DNA from: Bacteroidaceae bacterium HV4-6-C5C
GTDB taxonomy: Bacteria; Bacteroidota; Bacteroidia; Bacteroidales; Bacteroidaceae
Assembly: GCA_007896885.1 (NCBI GenBank)
Contig: VOIU01000009.1
Location: forward strand, 62,001-126,000
Direction: 5' to 3'
Length of the DNA stretch: 64,000 nucleotides
Below the pieces are notes generated by a model that did not search any database, was not told the origin of the DNA, and saw only the letters and a program-made list of their open reading frames with translations. Both the position numbers and the translations under genes were made by a program. Positions 24,976 to 35,437 of the stretch are shown piece by piece. The stretch's first letter is position 1. Every line of letters starts with the position of its first letter.

Positions 24976-24992
24976 TGAATCGCCTCCTCATT

Positions 24993-27900
24993 TTAAAATG
25001 TAACATTAATACCAAAAGCATATTGCCGGATAGGGAAATAACCGTTTCCTGCAGCCATCTCCGGGTCAAGACCTTTAAATTTGGTGATAGTCAACAAGTT
25101 TTCACCCGTTGCATAGATTCGCAAATTCTGTACATACAATTTCTGCATCCATTTGGAAGGGAAAGTGTAACCTACAGTCAGGTTCTTCAACTTCAAATAA
25201 TTACCGTTGTGCAACCACAATTGGCTGGATGTCTCGGTTTGAGCAGTACCACCGATTGTCAAACGTGTATTCTGGGAGTTGATGTTGGTACGGGGATCTG
25301 AAGGATTTTCAGGATCGTAGAAGTAATGATCGTTAGCCACATCCTGACCGATACCGTAGCAACGGGTCAAACGGGTACTGTTCAAACTCTGTTCCCACCA
25401 AGAGATCTTAAAACCTGCGGCTCCCGCCCAGCTCATAGCAAAGTCAAATCCCTTCCAATTTGCACTTGCCTGAAGTCCATAATAATATTTCGGTTTGGAA
25501 GAGCTGTTTTGGAAATTACGGTCGTTGTCATTACCATAAACTTTATCACCATTGCTATCGGCATATATTACGTCACCATACCAAATACCATTCTTCCCGA
25601 TAGTCTTAGCCGGATAAAAACTATAACCTGCGGCTACCATAGCCTTTAACCATTGCATATCTTTCTCAGTACGGATCATTCCATCTTTTGGGCCGCCATT
25701 CAAGTTCACCGAACCGTCAGCGTTAAAGTAACTGCCATTCCCTTTATAGAGGTTTAGCATATAATATTCATTAATGGTATGCCCTTCGAGTACGCGTCGA
25801 TCACCACCTGTGGATACGTCACCAATATTCGTGGAATAAACGCCATTCGTCCAACCGCGTTTCAATGCACCTTTATATTTCGTTACCTCATTTTTGTTTA
25901 GAGAAAAGTTAGCATTGACGCTATAATGGAAATCTCTCAGATTGTCTTGCCAACCCAGTGTCAACTCAAGTCCCCGGTTGGTTACTTCTGCAATATTTTG
26001 ATATGGAGAAGTGAAATAAGCCAATGTCGTGGATAGAGAAGGCTGATAAAGAATACCGTTCGTCACTTTATTGTACCACTCAATGGTTCCATTCAAACGA
26101 TTCTTCAGCGTGGTTACATCCAAGCCGATGTTAGTTACAGCTGTCGTTTCCCATTGCAGATTGGAATTGGAGAACGAAGACATTCCGAAGCCCGAATTCA
26201 CGTCATCTCCGAATACATAGTTCTTTACGGCATAAAGAGATTGGTATGCGTAATAACTATTGATGGCACTATTACCGAGCTTACCCCAAGAAGCACGCAA
26301 CTTTAAATTGTCGAAAATATTGAGATCTTTCATAAACTCCTCTTCCGAAATACGCCAACCGGCAGAGAACGAAGGAAATGCACCCCAACGATTTGCTTTT
26401 GCAAAACGGGAAGAGCCATCGTAACGTATATTAGCTTCAAAAAGATAACGTGAATCGTAGGCATAATTCACACGACCGAACCATGAACGGGTAGCCAACT
26501 CTCTCGTATAACCGGAAAGATAACTAGGTGTCGTCATGGCATTGAAATCAATCAACGTGGGGTTTACCATACCCTTTTTACAGACGTCAATTACTCTCTG
26601 CCACCAGCGATATTCTTCATAACCGCCCATAGCCGACACATCATGCTTACCGCCGAATTTCTGGCTATAATTTAATACAGCATTACTTTTCCAGCTTTGT
26701 TCGTAATTCCGCCAATCATATACTTTAGCTTCTGCCAATTCAGCCGATGTAGCGGGATGATTTGTTACTGTTCCGCTCAAGAAATTCATGCGTGGCTTAT
26801 AGTCTGAATTATACAGAGTCTGCTCATCGCGGAAGTTATCATAATAAAAATTATAGGTAAAATTAAAATGTTTCAAGAAGTCTATTTTCACAAAGGGATT
26901 CACATAAAACTTTGTCTGCTTCTTAGCTCCATCTTGCGTGTCAATGAAATAAAGTGGATTCGTAGCGGAAGCATCTTCTTCCGTAGAAGCCACAGCCCCA
27001 TAGTAACCATTATAGAGAGGATAAGTACCAGGATTTGCTTTCTTCATTTCGGTACCTGTCAGGTTGTCTATATTGTTACGTTCCTGATCGGTGTGATAGC
27101 CCCATGCACGTATTCCCGCGGTAAGAAATGAGGAAATCTTCGATTCCATATTGGAACGCATATAATATTTTTGCATGCCCGAGTTGGGTGCAATACCCGG
27201 ATTATTGAGATAAGTCGTACTGAAACTGTAGCTGGTGCGTTTCTCCGAACCCACCACGGAAACACTGTGTTCCTGCATCCATTTGGGTTTGTAAAGAACG
27301 TCGTACCAATCTGTATTCGGATAGGCAACGTAATTAGGATAACCTGAAGCGGAAATGCCGTTAGGATCTTTTTCAGCTGCACGCCATGCATCAATATTGC
27401 TTTGACTATAAAGTGTAGCGGTACCACTGCCTTCACTTGCTTCATTGAAAAGTTCCATATAATCGGCATAATTAGACACCTGACGAATCAGTTTTGCAGG
27501 CGTATTCAAAGAGAACTTACCGGAGTAAGTCACACTGATTTTTCCATCCATAGCTCCGCGTTTGGTTGTCACCAGTATCACGCCGTTTGCTGCACGGTTA
27601 CCATAGATAGCGCAAGAAGCTGCATCTTTCAATATAGATATAGTAGCAATATCGTTCGGGTTAATCTGATTCAAGGACATTTCCATACCATCCACCAAGA
27701 TCAACGGACTGGATGTATTCAACGTACCTATACCACGAATCGAAACGCTTGCACTCTCTTCATTTGGTTTCGAGCCTGTAGTCATAATATTCAAACCGGC
27801 TGCCATACCCGAAAGAGCATTCGCCACCGTAGTCACAGGACGTGAAAGTGCCTGATCCTTAAAATCGACTGTGGAGACAGAACCGGTCAAATTAACTTTC

Positions 27901-28229
27901 TTCTGCGTACCATAACCCACAACCACTACCTCATCCAAGACTTTAGGATCTTCTTTCATGGTTACCAATATAGGAGTGCCATTGAAAGTACGTTCCTGGG
28001 ATACCATTCCGATAAAGGAGAACTGAACAACATCCCCCACTTTTCCTTTTAATGAAAAATTTCCGTAGAGATCTGTCATGACACCTGTTGTAGAGCCTTT
28101 GAGTATAACACTCACGCCTATCAAGGGCTCATCATTTGCATCTTTCACCTTACCAGTGATATTGCCATTCTGCGCGTATGCTGTAAAAGCAAAAACTGCG
28201 AAAAATAAAAATAAGATTTTCTTGATCAT
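24993..28229 (-). CDS. SusC/RagA-family TonB-dependent glycan transporter
   Basis: A 1078-residue outer-membrane transporter. After the signal peptide (IKKILFLFFAVFAFTAYAQ) come a carboxypeptidase-regulatory-like domain (GKVKDANDEPLIGVSVILKG), the TonB-box region (LDEVVVVGYGTQKKVNLTGS), the plug (RGIGTLNTSSPLILVDGMEM, ISILKDAASCAIYGNRAANG) and a 22-strand barrel ending in the aromatic YAFGINVTF. It works with the downstream SusD as a pedal-bin importer for oligosaccharides. It is first in a four-gene operon with susD and two GH43 enzymes. No ECF sigma, anti-sigma, HTCS or SusR-type regulator gene lies next to it, which is less usual. Confidence 0.95.
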   Translation of the reverse strand: MIKKILFLFFAVFAFTAYAQNGNITGKVKDANDEPLIGVSVILKGSTTGVMTDLYGNFSLKGKVGDVVQFSFIGMVSQERTFNGTPILVTMKEDPKVLDEVVVVGYGTQKKVNLTGSVSTVDFKDQALSRPVTTVANALSGMAAGLNIMTTGSKPNEESASVSIRGIGTLNTSSPLILVDGMEMSLNQINPNDIATISILKDAASCAIYGNRAANGVILVTTKRGAMDGKISVTYSGKFSLNTPAKLIRQVSNYADYMELFNEASEGSGTATLYSQSNIDAWRAAEKDPNGISASGYPNYVAYPNTDWYDVLYKPKWMQEHSVSVVGSEKRTSYSFSTTYLNNPGIAPNSGMQKYYMRSNMESKISSFLTAGIRAWGYHTDQERNNIDNLTGTEMKKANPGTYPLYNGYYGAVASTEEDASATNPLYFIDTQDGAKKQTKFYVNPFVKIDFLKHFNFTYNFYYDNFRDEQTLYNSDYKPRMNFLSGTVTNHPATSAELAEAKVYDWRNYEQSWKSNAVLNYSQKFGGKHDVSAMGGYEEYRWWQRVIDVCKKGMVNPTLIDFNAMTTPSYLSGYTRELATRSWFGRVNYAYDSRYLFEANIRYDGSSRFAKANRWGAFPSFSAGWRISEEEFMKDLNIFDNLKLRASWGKLGNSAINSYYAYQSLYAVKNYVFGDDVNSGFGMSSFSNSNLQWETTAVTNIGLDVTTLKNRLNGTIEWYNKVTNGILYQPSLSTTLAYFTSPYQNIAEVTNRGLELTLGWQDNLRDFHYSVNANFSLNKNEVTKYKGALKRGWTNGVYSTNIGDVSTGGDRRVLEGHTINEYYMLNLYKGNGSYFNADGSVNLNGGPKDGMIRTEKDMQWLKAMVAAGYSFYPAKTIGKNGIWYGDVIYADSNGDKVYGNDNDRNFQNSSSKPKYYYGLQASANWKGFDFAMSWAGAAGFKISWWEQSLNSTRLTRCYGIGQDVANDHYFYDPENPSDPRTNINSQNTRLTIGGTAQTETSSQLWLHNGNYLKLKNLTVGYTFPSKWMQKLYVQNLRIYATGENLLTITKFKGLDPEMAAGNGYFPIRQYAFGINVTF

Positions 28230-28622
28230 TTTTTACTGAATTAGATTTATAACTATGCGAAAGCTCTAGTATCGCCTTTTATCTGCATACTAGAAAAGAA
28301 CAAAGGTTATTAAATATTTACATCATAGGCCTTTCTTTTTAATGTATTTGTAAATTTGTATACAAACAAAAGTAAAGAAGCAACATCAATATTGGGGGAA
28401 AAATAGAGTCAATAGATACAACAATATGAGCAAGGTTCTTTTTAATTAAAATGCAAGAGGACTTTAGTACTCCTATTTCATTTTTTGAACTAAAACTACT
28501 ATTATGCGGCATGACAATATAATATTTTAATAACCTGCTGATGTGGAATTATTCGAATATCCACCCGACAATTTTCATTAAAAAATAAATGCTTTATATT
28601 TGTAGCAGATACGATAGTTTAT
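28230..28622. other. Intergenic control region of the GH43 utilization locus
   Basis: A 393-base AT-rich region between divergent genes. On the minus strand a possible -7 box TACTTTTG (28374-28367) would give susC a leader of about 130 bases; no good -33 box accompanies it. On the plus strand the promoter of the 28623 gene lies at 28572-28602. No ORF or recognised operator is seen. Confidence 0.45.
28572..28602 (+). promoter_or_regulatory. Promoter for the DUF3828-like gene
   Basis: -33 TTTT (28572-28575), 19-base spacer, -7 TATATTTG (28595-28602). The start codon is at 28623, giving a leader of about 15 bases. Confidence 0.6.
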
Positions 28623-29123
28623 ATGAAAAAAGCTTGTTTTATTTCTGCTCTACTACTATGTCATTTATTTGTCTGTGAAGCACAAGTAAAGTCCACCCCG
28701 ACGCAAATAATTGAGACATCTATCTCAAATTCAAAAAGCAACACAAGTGTAGCATTACAGTTTATCAACGATTACGTTGCTTTTTGCTCAAGCAAAGAGC
28801 GCATAAAACTCAATCAATGGATTGAAAACAATAAACTATTGACAAATCACTTCAAATCTGCATATATCAAGCTTGTCAATTCAGCACTGAAATCAGATCC
28901 GGAACTAGGACTAGACTTTGACCCTATATTGGATGCTCAAGACTATCCTGAAAAAGGGTTCAATCTTATCAACTATGATAGCGCAACCGGATATGTTACG
29001 CTCAATGGTAAAGACTGGCCCGCATTTGTTCTCGTTATCAGGATAGTTAAGCAAGGAAATAAATGGCTGGTCGATGGCTCGGGAGTTATCAATATACCTG
29101 AAGAAAAAAGAGCTAAAAGATAA
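28623..29123 (+). CDS. Small secreted protein, DUF3828-like
   Basis: A 166-residue periplasmic or secreted protein with a clear signal peptide (MKKACFISALLLCHLFVCEA). The mature part (VALQFINDYVAF, then DFDPILDAQDYPEKGF and KWLVDGSGVINIPEEKRAKR) resembles DUF3828, a small family of NTF2-like fold proteins with no established function. It has its own promoter and precedes a small lipoprotein gene by 75 bases, so the two may be co-transcribed. Nothing indicates a link to the adjacent utilization locus, which is on the other strand. Confidence 0.65.
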   Translation: MKKACFISALLLCHLFVCEAQVKSTPTQIIETSISNSKSNTSVALQFINDYVAFCSSKERIKLNQWIENNKLLTNHFKSAYIKLVNSALKSDPELGLDFDPILDAQDYPEKGFNLINYDSATGYVTLNGKDWPAFVLVIRIVKQGNKWLVDGSGVINIPEEKRAKR

Positions 29124-29198
29124 ATTTAGTATAGATGAAGGACCCACAAAACAATTTGCAGTATTTCACATTCAATAAAACAATAAAATGACAATCTT

Positions 29199-29567
29199 AT
29201 GAAAAAATTATTCTGGCTTTTAATCATTCCTCTATTAATGTTCGCATCATGTTCAAAAGGCGAAGATGACAATACGACTAAAGTTCTTTCAATATGGAAA
29301 CAAGATGCAGGGGACAAATCATATTGGTTTCAGTTTACCGACAAAAACACTGTTTTATACACAGCAACAGATAAAGGAAATAAACCATACAACTATCTGG
29401 GTGAAACTTTTGAATATAAGCAAGTAGATAATACCATTACGATTTATAAGAATTCACCTGCTCCGAAAGCAATATGGCTATCCGGAAGTATAAGTGACAA
29501 TACAATGAATTTAAGTGGAGATAGCCAAACTTTTGAACTCACAAAATACATTGTGTTATACGATTAA
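29199..29567 (+). CDS. Small lipoprotein of unknown function
   Basis: A 122-residue lipoprotein with signal peptide and lipobox FASC (Cys18), followed by an acidic SKGEDDN segment. That segment is of the kind linked to lipoprotein surface export in Bacteroides. The mature domain alternates short beta strands (SYWFQFTDKNTVLYTATD; FEYKQVDNTITIYKNSPAPK; GSISDNTMNLSGDSQTFELT), like small lipocalin-type or META-like beta proteins. No family is firmly recognised. It follows the DUF3828-like gene. Confidence 0.65.
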   Translation: MKKLFWLLIIPLLMFASCSKGEDDNTTKVLSIWKQDAGDKSYWFQFTDKNTVLYTATDKGNKPYNYLGETFEYKQVDNTITIYKNSPAPKAIWLSGSISDNTMNLSGDSQTFELTKYIVLYD

Positions 29568-29756
29568 CCGTTTATCTAATAAATCAGACCATTCGTCTAT
29601 TCGTATATTGAAATTGAATGCTACAAGGTACATTTGCTCATCATTTTAAAGAATACTAAGTTAAGGCTAATAATTCCTTATGCTCGTGATGAGTAAGTAG
29701 TATTATTTCATTTTCATTAAAGCATAAACATTTTCGTAAAATTCTCAATTTGTATC

Positions 29757-29786
29757 GACCTCGCTTGTGATAAGCGGGGTCTTTTT
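29757..29786 (+). terminator. Rho-independent terminator
   Basis: GACCTCGCTT (29757-29766) pairs with AAGCGGGGTC (29772-29781) with one T-G wobble, a 5-base loop and TTTTTA directly after. It is plus-oriented and the likely end of the lipoprotein transcript, about 190 bases beyond its stop. Confidence 0.75.
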
Positions 29787-29978
29787 ATGATATAGAGAGT
29801 AAGTTCCTCCCTTAAAAACCCTTTTTCACAAAGTTTTTTGCCGGTTTTGCAAGAGTTTTACTCTAATTATAGGGTGTTTTTACCCTTATTTTCCACTTTT
29901 CTTATCTCTCAAAAAGCCATTTGGTGTAAGTATTTTGCAGCATTTTTATCTTCTTTTCATACCACTTATATTGGTTAC

Positions 29979-30060
29979 CCACAGCTGTGGCGCAACTTAC
30001 CCACAGCTGTGGTTCACGTGCGTCACAATTGTGGAGCACATTACCCACAATCGTGGGTAA
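29979..30060. repeat. Cluster of four related palindromes (TTACCCACA-TGTGG type)
   Basis: CCACAGCTGTGG occurs at 29979-29990 and 30001-30012, CACAATTGTG at 30024-30033, and TTACCCAC-aatc-GTGGGTAA at 30041-30060. The first two and the fourth are preceded by TTACC or TTA. Spacing between centres is about 20-22 bases, i.e. two helical turns. They may be protein-binding sites or part of an interspersed repeat. Confidence 0.65.
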
Positions 30061-30173
30061 CTGAAAGAGAGCATGTATTGTACTAAGAAAAACGGTCTGT
30101 AGATATGTGAGAGACTGTTTTATTGTGAAAAGGGAAGGGAAGGTAAACAACTAAAAAAGGGGGTTGGTAGTGG

Positions 30174-30320
30174 AAAAACAGCAGGGTGCAATTAAATTTA
30201 ATTGCACCCTGCTGTTTCGTTTAATTGCACCCTTGTATTCTACTGTATGCCAGCCGATTAAGTCGATTAGTGCAATTGGTGCAATTAAAATACGCAAAAA
30301 AACTCTGGGAGAGAGTAAAA
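30174..30320 (+). repeat. Palindromic GTGCAATTAA repeat element, copy 1
   Basis: The element starts with a perfect 42-base palindrome (30176-30217, arms AAACAGCAGGGTGCAATTAAA and reverse complement), then further AATTGCAC/GTGCAATT units near 30222, 30270 and 30280. It ends in a block of the type CTCTGGGAGAGAGTAAAA. A second copy in reverse orientation lies at 63446-63581 and shares the whole order of blocks, so this is a dispersed repeat family about 140 bases long with no ORF. Confidence 0.75.
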
Positions 30321-30424
30321 ACTGTTGGTTTATTCTGTTTCACAGATGAGAAAGGAGATGGATTAGAATTTAAAACCAATTAAACAAGTTAAAACAGAAT
30401 TAAGTTCTATTTCATTAGACTTTC

Positions 30425-30455
30425 TTGTACTATCATTCGGAAGAACGTACCTTTG
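30425..30455 (+). promoter_or_regulatory. Promoter of the O-acetylhomoserine sulfhydrylase gene
   Basis: -33 TTG (30425-30427), 20-base spacer, -7 TACCTTTG (30448-30455). It overlaps the upstream in-frame ATG at 30425, which excludes that ATG as the start. Confidence 0.75.
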
Positions 30456-30496
30456 TCCCCGCATTATATAAAGTAGGTATACAAAAAAAAGAAGTT

Positions 30497-31810
30497 ATGG
30501 CAACAAGAAAATTCAAATTTGATACTTTACAACTCCACGCAGGACAGGAACCCGATCCGTTTGTAGGAGCATGTGCAGTCCCCATTTATCAGACAGCAGC
30601 ATTCGCTTTCAAAGATTTTGAAACTGCCAAAGTGGTTGCTACAGGTGAAGAACCGGGATTTGAATATTCCAGAATCAGCAACCCGACGGTAGATGTACTG
30701 GAAAAGAGAATCGCGGTATTGGAGGGAGGAAGTGCTGCCATGGCCACTGCATCGGGTGCTGCCGCAATCTCTTATGCAGTGATGAATATTGTGCATGCGG
30801 GAGATGAAATCGTTGCCTCTAAAAGTTTATATGGAGGTTCTTTCAACCTCTTCGAAAGTACCTTGCCTAAATACGGCATCAAAACGACTTTCGTTGATCC
30901 GGATGATCCCGAAAACTTTGCAAAAGCTATAAACCAGAATACCCGCACCATATTTATAGAGACATTAGGAAATCCGAATCTTAACGTGATTGATTTCGAA
31001 GCTGTAGGACGTATTGCGAAAGAACATCGGATACCTCTTATTGTAGACAACACGTTTGGTACTCCTTATCTTTTCCGTCCATTGGATTTCGGAGCAAACA
31101 TCGTAGTACATTCGGCGACTAAGTACATCGGAGGACATGGTACAACTATCGGCGGAGTTATTGTTGATGGTGGTAACTTCGATTGGAGCAACGGATTATT
31201 TCCTGAGTTCACTACTCCTGATCCTTCTTGCAACAATACGGTATTTTGGGATCGCTGGGGTAATGTGCCCGATGGCGGTAATATCGCCTATATCACAAAA
31301 TGCCGCTTGCATTATATGCGCGATATGGGCGCTGCACTTAGTCCGTTCAACGCTTTCTTATTGTTGCAGGGCTTGGAAACACTCTCTTACCGCATGGATA
31401 AGCAGGTTTCCAATGCCAAGAAGATAGCGGAATATCTCGATCAACATCCACACATTGAGTGGGTGGCTTACCCGGGATTGGCTTCGAACAAGTATCATCA
31501 TCTTGCAGAGAAGTATCTACCGAAAGGTCCGGGAGCAATTATCTCTTTCGGAGTGAAAGGCGGATATGATAACGCAACGAAACTAGTTGAATCCACACAG
31601 TTATTTTCTTTCTTGGCGAACGTAGGTGACTCACGTTCTCTGATCGTGCACCCGGCAACGGTGACTCACGGACAGCTGACGGAAGAACAACGTCGTTGGG
31701 CGGGAATTCGTCCCGAACAGATCCGCTTGTCCGTTGGTACCGAAGATATCGACGATTTAATTTGGGATTTGGAAGAGAGCCTCAAGAAAGTATTTCACGA
31801 ATGCCCCTAA
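30497..31810 (+). CDS. metY: O-acetylhomoserine aminocarboxypropyltransferase (sulfhydrylase)
   Basis: A 437-residue PLP enzyme that makes homocysteine from O-acetylhomoserine and sulfide. The start [20 protein letters not shown] at 30497 lies behind the promoter. The sequence [20 protein letters not shown], the PLP lysine in [20 protein letters not shown] and the large insert with [20 protein letters not shown] are typical of the long MetY group (about 425-445 residues) rather than cystathionine lyases. The C-terminal [19 protein letters not shown] with [18 protein letters not shown] completes the family pattern. Monocistronic. Confidence 0.93.
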   Translation: MATRKFKFDTLQLHAGQEPDPFVGACAVPIYQTAAFAFKDFETAKVVATGEEPGFEYSRISNPTVDVLEKRIAVLEGGSAAMATASGAAAISYAVMNIVHAGDEIVASKSLYGGSFNLFESTLPKYGIKTTFVDPDDPENFAKAINQNTRTIFIETLGNPNLNVIDFEAVGRIAKEHRIPLIVDNTFGTPYLFRPLDFGANIVVHSATKYIGGHGTTIGGVIVDGGNFDWSNGLFPEFTTPDPSCNNTVFWDRWGNVPDGGNIAYITKCRLHYMRDMGAALSPFNAFLLLQGLETLSYRMDKQVSNAKKIAEYLDQHPHIEWVAYPGLASNKYHHLAEKYLPKGPGAIISFGVKGGYDNATKLVESTQLFSFLANVGDSRSLIVHPATVTHGQLTEEQRRWAGIRPEQIRLSVGTEDIDDLIWDLEESLKKVFHECP

Positions 31811-31817
31811 CCAAGAC

Positions 31818-31849
31818 GGGAATATGAATTAATCAAGATATTCCCTTTT
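31818..31849 (+). terminator. Terminator after metY, inside the converging gene end
   Basis: GGGAATAT (31818-31825) pairs with ATATTCCC (31838-31845), followed by TTTT. It overlaps the last codons of the PerM-like gene on the opposite strand. Confidence 0.65.
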
Positions 31850-32830
31850 GCATATATCCACACATAGTGCAAAAAACGACAGAAGCAGAGGACCGAAAAT
31901 CACTCCCATAAAGCCGAACAGAGACAAACCGATAAAGACACCGAATACGGTGACTAAAGGGTGTGTATCGGCCATTTGCTTTTGCAGCATGAATCGGATA
32001 AGATTGTCGACATTGGTCACAATTATTGAAGTATAGGCCAATAGTCCTATCGCTTGAGGCCAGCTACCCAGCAAAGCGAAGTAAATAGATAACGGAATCC
32101 AAACCAATGCCGTACCGACAATAGGGATTATAGTGGTGAAACAGGTGATCACTCCCCAAAAGAAAGCATTTGGAACACCGAATATAAAGTATCCTGCCAT
32201 AGCAATGCCTCCCTGAATGAAAGCCAATAATGGAATACCCAAAGCATTCGCCTTGACAATATTATAAATTTCCTTTAGTACATACGTCTTATTTTTATCA
32301 CTGAATGGTAACAATCCATAAACGTATTTTTCCATTTTGTTCCCGCTGGAAAGCATAAAGAAGAGGACAAAAATCAGAATAAAGAGATTCATGATAAAAC
32401 TGCCTACACCTGAAACGAGTGCTTGTCCCACCTGGGTTAGAAAGTTGACTATGGCAGACAGATTGTTCTCACTCAAGACGTTATATCCTGTCTTTTGATG
32501 AATTAAATCGGTTATATGCTCGGTAGAACTGATAATTGCAGCTTGGTCTATGCTAATGCCGTCAACTTTATTCAGCAACATCCACACCAACAATGATAAG
32601 GGGATGAGAAAGAGGAGGATGGTTTCACCCAGAAGAAGAATAGCAGCCAACGTACGCCTCATCCGCTTTTTTTCCGTAAGATAGATCAGCTGTTTTCTCA
32701 ATAAAACATAGATAGTGAAAGCACCCAGTATGCCACTCAAATAGGGTATCATTTTAAAAAGAAGAACCACACCCAAAGTCATAACGACAAGAATAAGTGC
32801 ATACTTCCAATATAGCTTATTTTCTTTCAT
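31829..32830 (-). CDS. AI-2E/PerM family transporter
   Basis: A 333-residue polytopic protein of the AI-2E transporter (UPF0118, PerM/YdiK) family. It has an N-terminal pair of helices (YALILVVMTLGVVLLFKMIP), then a soluble segment (about 85-150) and a C-terminal bundle with family motifs PLLAFIQGGIAMAGYFIFGV, WGVITCFTTIIPIVGTALVW and FGVFIGLSLFGFMGVIFGPL. Members include TqsA (autoinducer-2 export) and Na+/H+ antiporters; the substrate here is unknown. A minus-strand -7 box TATATTTG lies at 32872-32865, about 35 bases upstream. Confidence 0.9.
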   Translation of the reverse strand: MKENKLYWKYALILVVMTLGVVLLFKMIPYLSGILGAFTIYVLLRKQLIYLTEKKRMRRTLAAILLLGETILLFLIPLSLLVWMLLNKVDGISIDQAAIISSTEHITDLIHQKTGYNVLSENNLSAIVNFLTQVGQALVSGVGSFIMNLFILIFVLFFMLSSGNKMEKYVYGLLPFSDKNKTYVLKEIYNIVKANALGIPLLAFIQGGIAMAGYFIFGVPNAFFWGVITCFTTIIPIVGTALVWIPLSIYFALLGSWPQAIGLLAYTSIIVTNVDNLIRFMLQKQMADTHPLVTVFGVFIGLSLFGFMGVIFGPLLLSFFALCVDICKREYLD

Positions 32831-32864
32831 AACGATTTGCTTACAACAGCTGATAGATTATGCG

Positions 32865-32872
32865 CAAATATA
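32865..32872 (-). promoter_or_regulatory. -7 box for the PerM-like gene
   Basis: TATATTTG on the minus strand, 35 bases before the start codon at 32830. No well-spaced -33 TTG is seen. Confidence 0.45.
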
Positions 32873-32914
32873 GAGTTTTTTTTATTTCGAGAAGTCAATT
32901 GTATAAAAAGAAAA

Positions 32915-32949
32915 ATCACTCTTCTTATACCTCGTATAAAAAGAGTGAT
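32915..32949 (-). terminator. Terminator of the ABC-F gene
   Basis: ATCACTCTT-c-TTATAC (32915-32930) pairs with GTATAA-a-AAGAGTGAT (32934-32949), with a 3-base loop. On the minus strand it is followed by a T-rich run (complement of AAAAAGAAAAA). Confidence 0.8.
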
Positions 32950-32980
32950 TGTATATAAAAACAGAAAGAAATGGTTGTGA

Positions 32981-34609
<1,629 letters not shown>

Positions 34610-34631
34610 TTATTTCTACCTATTGCGGGCA

Positions 34632-34639
34632 CAAAGATA
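34632..34639 (-). promoter_or_regulatory. -7 box for the ABC-F gene
   Basis: TATCTTTG on the minus strand, 35 bases upstream of the start codon at 34597. It matches TAnnTTTG; a -33 element is not clear. Confidence 0.45.
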
Positions 34640-34693
34640 ACCTTTTTCGACGAATACCCGTAAAAATACGCTGTCAATGTGACATGAAAATAT

Positions 34694-34701
34694 TACCTTT
34701 G
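34694..34701 (+). promoter_or_regulatory. -7 box for the grpE-dnaJ operon
   Basis: TACCTTTG at 34694-34701, about 125 bases upstream of grpE. The -33 position shows only CTG at 34671-34673 (20-base spacing). No CIRCE or HAIR-like heat-shock operator was recognised in the leader. Confidence 0.5.
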
Positions 34702-34827
34702 CGGCGTTTTTGGCAACAGAAGCCATTCTGGCAAAGTATTTGTTGCTTCTTCAGCGATATTATAGAATGTGCGATTTGAAATAAATCCGATTCGCCCCAT
34801 TAATATAAGAATAACAAGAAGATAGAT

Positions 34828-35427
34828 ATGGATCCAAAAGAAAAACGAACAATCAAAGACGAAGAATTACAGACAGATAGCCCGGTAAACGAAACTGCGG
34901 CAAACGATTTTGCAGAGGAAGCTGTTCAGGAAGAGACTCAAAAGACGGAAGATACGACCGAAGAAGTTGATACGGCAAAGGAACTGGAAGATGCAAAACA
35001 ACAGTTGGATGAGCAGAAAGATAAATATCTAAGACTCTCCGCTGAGTTTGACAACTACCGTAAACGGACAATGAAAGAAAAAGCCGAGCTTATTTTAAAT
35101 GGTGGTGAAAAAACTATCGGTAGTATTCTGCCTATTGTAGACGACTTTGAGCGTGCCATTAAGAATATGGAGACCGCAACCGACGTGGAAGCTGTAAAGA
35201 CGGGCGTTGAACTGATTTATAACAAATTCATTGCCGTATTGGGACAAAACGGCGTGAAAGTAATTGAGACGAAAGATCATTCATTGGATACGGACTACCA
35301 CGAAGCTATTGCCGTTATACCCGCTCCGAGTGAAGATTTAAAAGGTAAAATTATAGATTGCGTACAAACCGGATACACCTTGAATGAGAAAGTAATCCGT
35401 CACGCCAAAGTAGTGGTAGGAGAATAA
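34828..35427 (+). CDS. grpE: Nucleotide exchange factor GrpE
   Basis: A 199-residue GrpE, the homodimeric exchange factor that releases ADP from DnaK. It has an acidic, disordered N-terminus (about 1-45), a long helix (about 46-100, [23 protein letters not shown] motif) and the conserved C-terminal beta domain ([20 protein letters not shown], ending [20 protein letters not shown]). It is co-transcribed with dnaJ, 10 bases downstream. dnaK is not in this window. Confidence 0.95.
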   Translation: MDPKEKRTIKDEELQTDSPVNETAANDFAEEAVQEETQKTEDTTEEVDTAKELEDAKQQLDEQKDKYLRLSAEFDNYRKRTMKEKAELILNGGEKTIGSILPIVDDFERAIKNMETATDVEAVKTGVELIYNKFIAVLGQNGVKVIETKDHSLDTDYHEAIAVIPAPSEDLKGKIIDCVQTGYTLNEKVIRHAKVVVGE

Positions 35428-35437
35428 CTCAACTTAT

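Larger units (their letters stand above)
29568..30424. other. Repeat-rich intergenic region without genes
   Basis: About 860 bases with no credible CDS. Contents in order: a terminator (29757-29786), four palindromic CCCACA/TGTGG motifs (29979-30060), a long palindromic repeat element (30174-30320) and, at the right edge, the metY promoter. Short open frames through the palindromes exist on both strands but look like translations of the repeats. Confidence 0.6.

Noticed and set aside
29902..30150. 82-codon ORF on the minus strand (and an 82-codon plus-strand ORF at 29838-30086)
   Set aside because: Both are translations through the CCCACA/TGTGG palindromes and have no promoter or family features.
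34702..34827. A CIRCE heat-shock operator before grpE
   Set aside because: No TTAGCACTC-N9-GAGTGCTAA-like inverted repeat is present in the leader.
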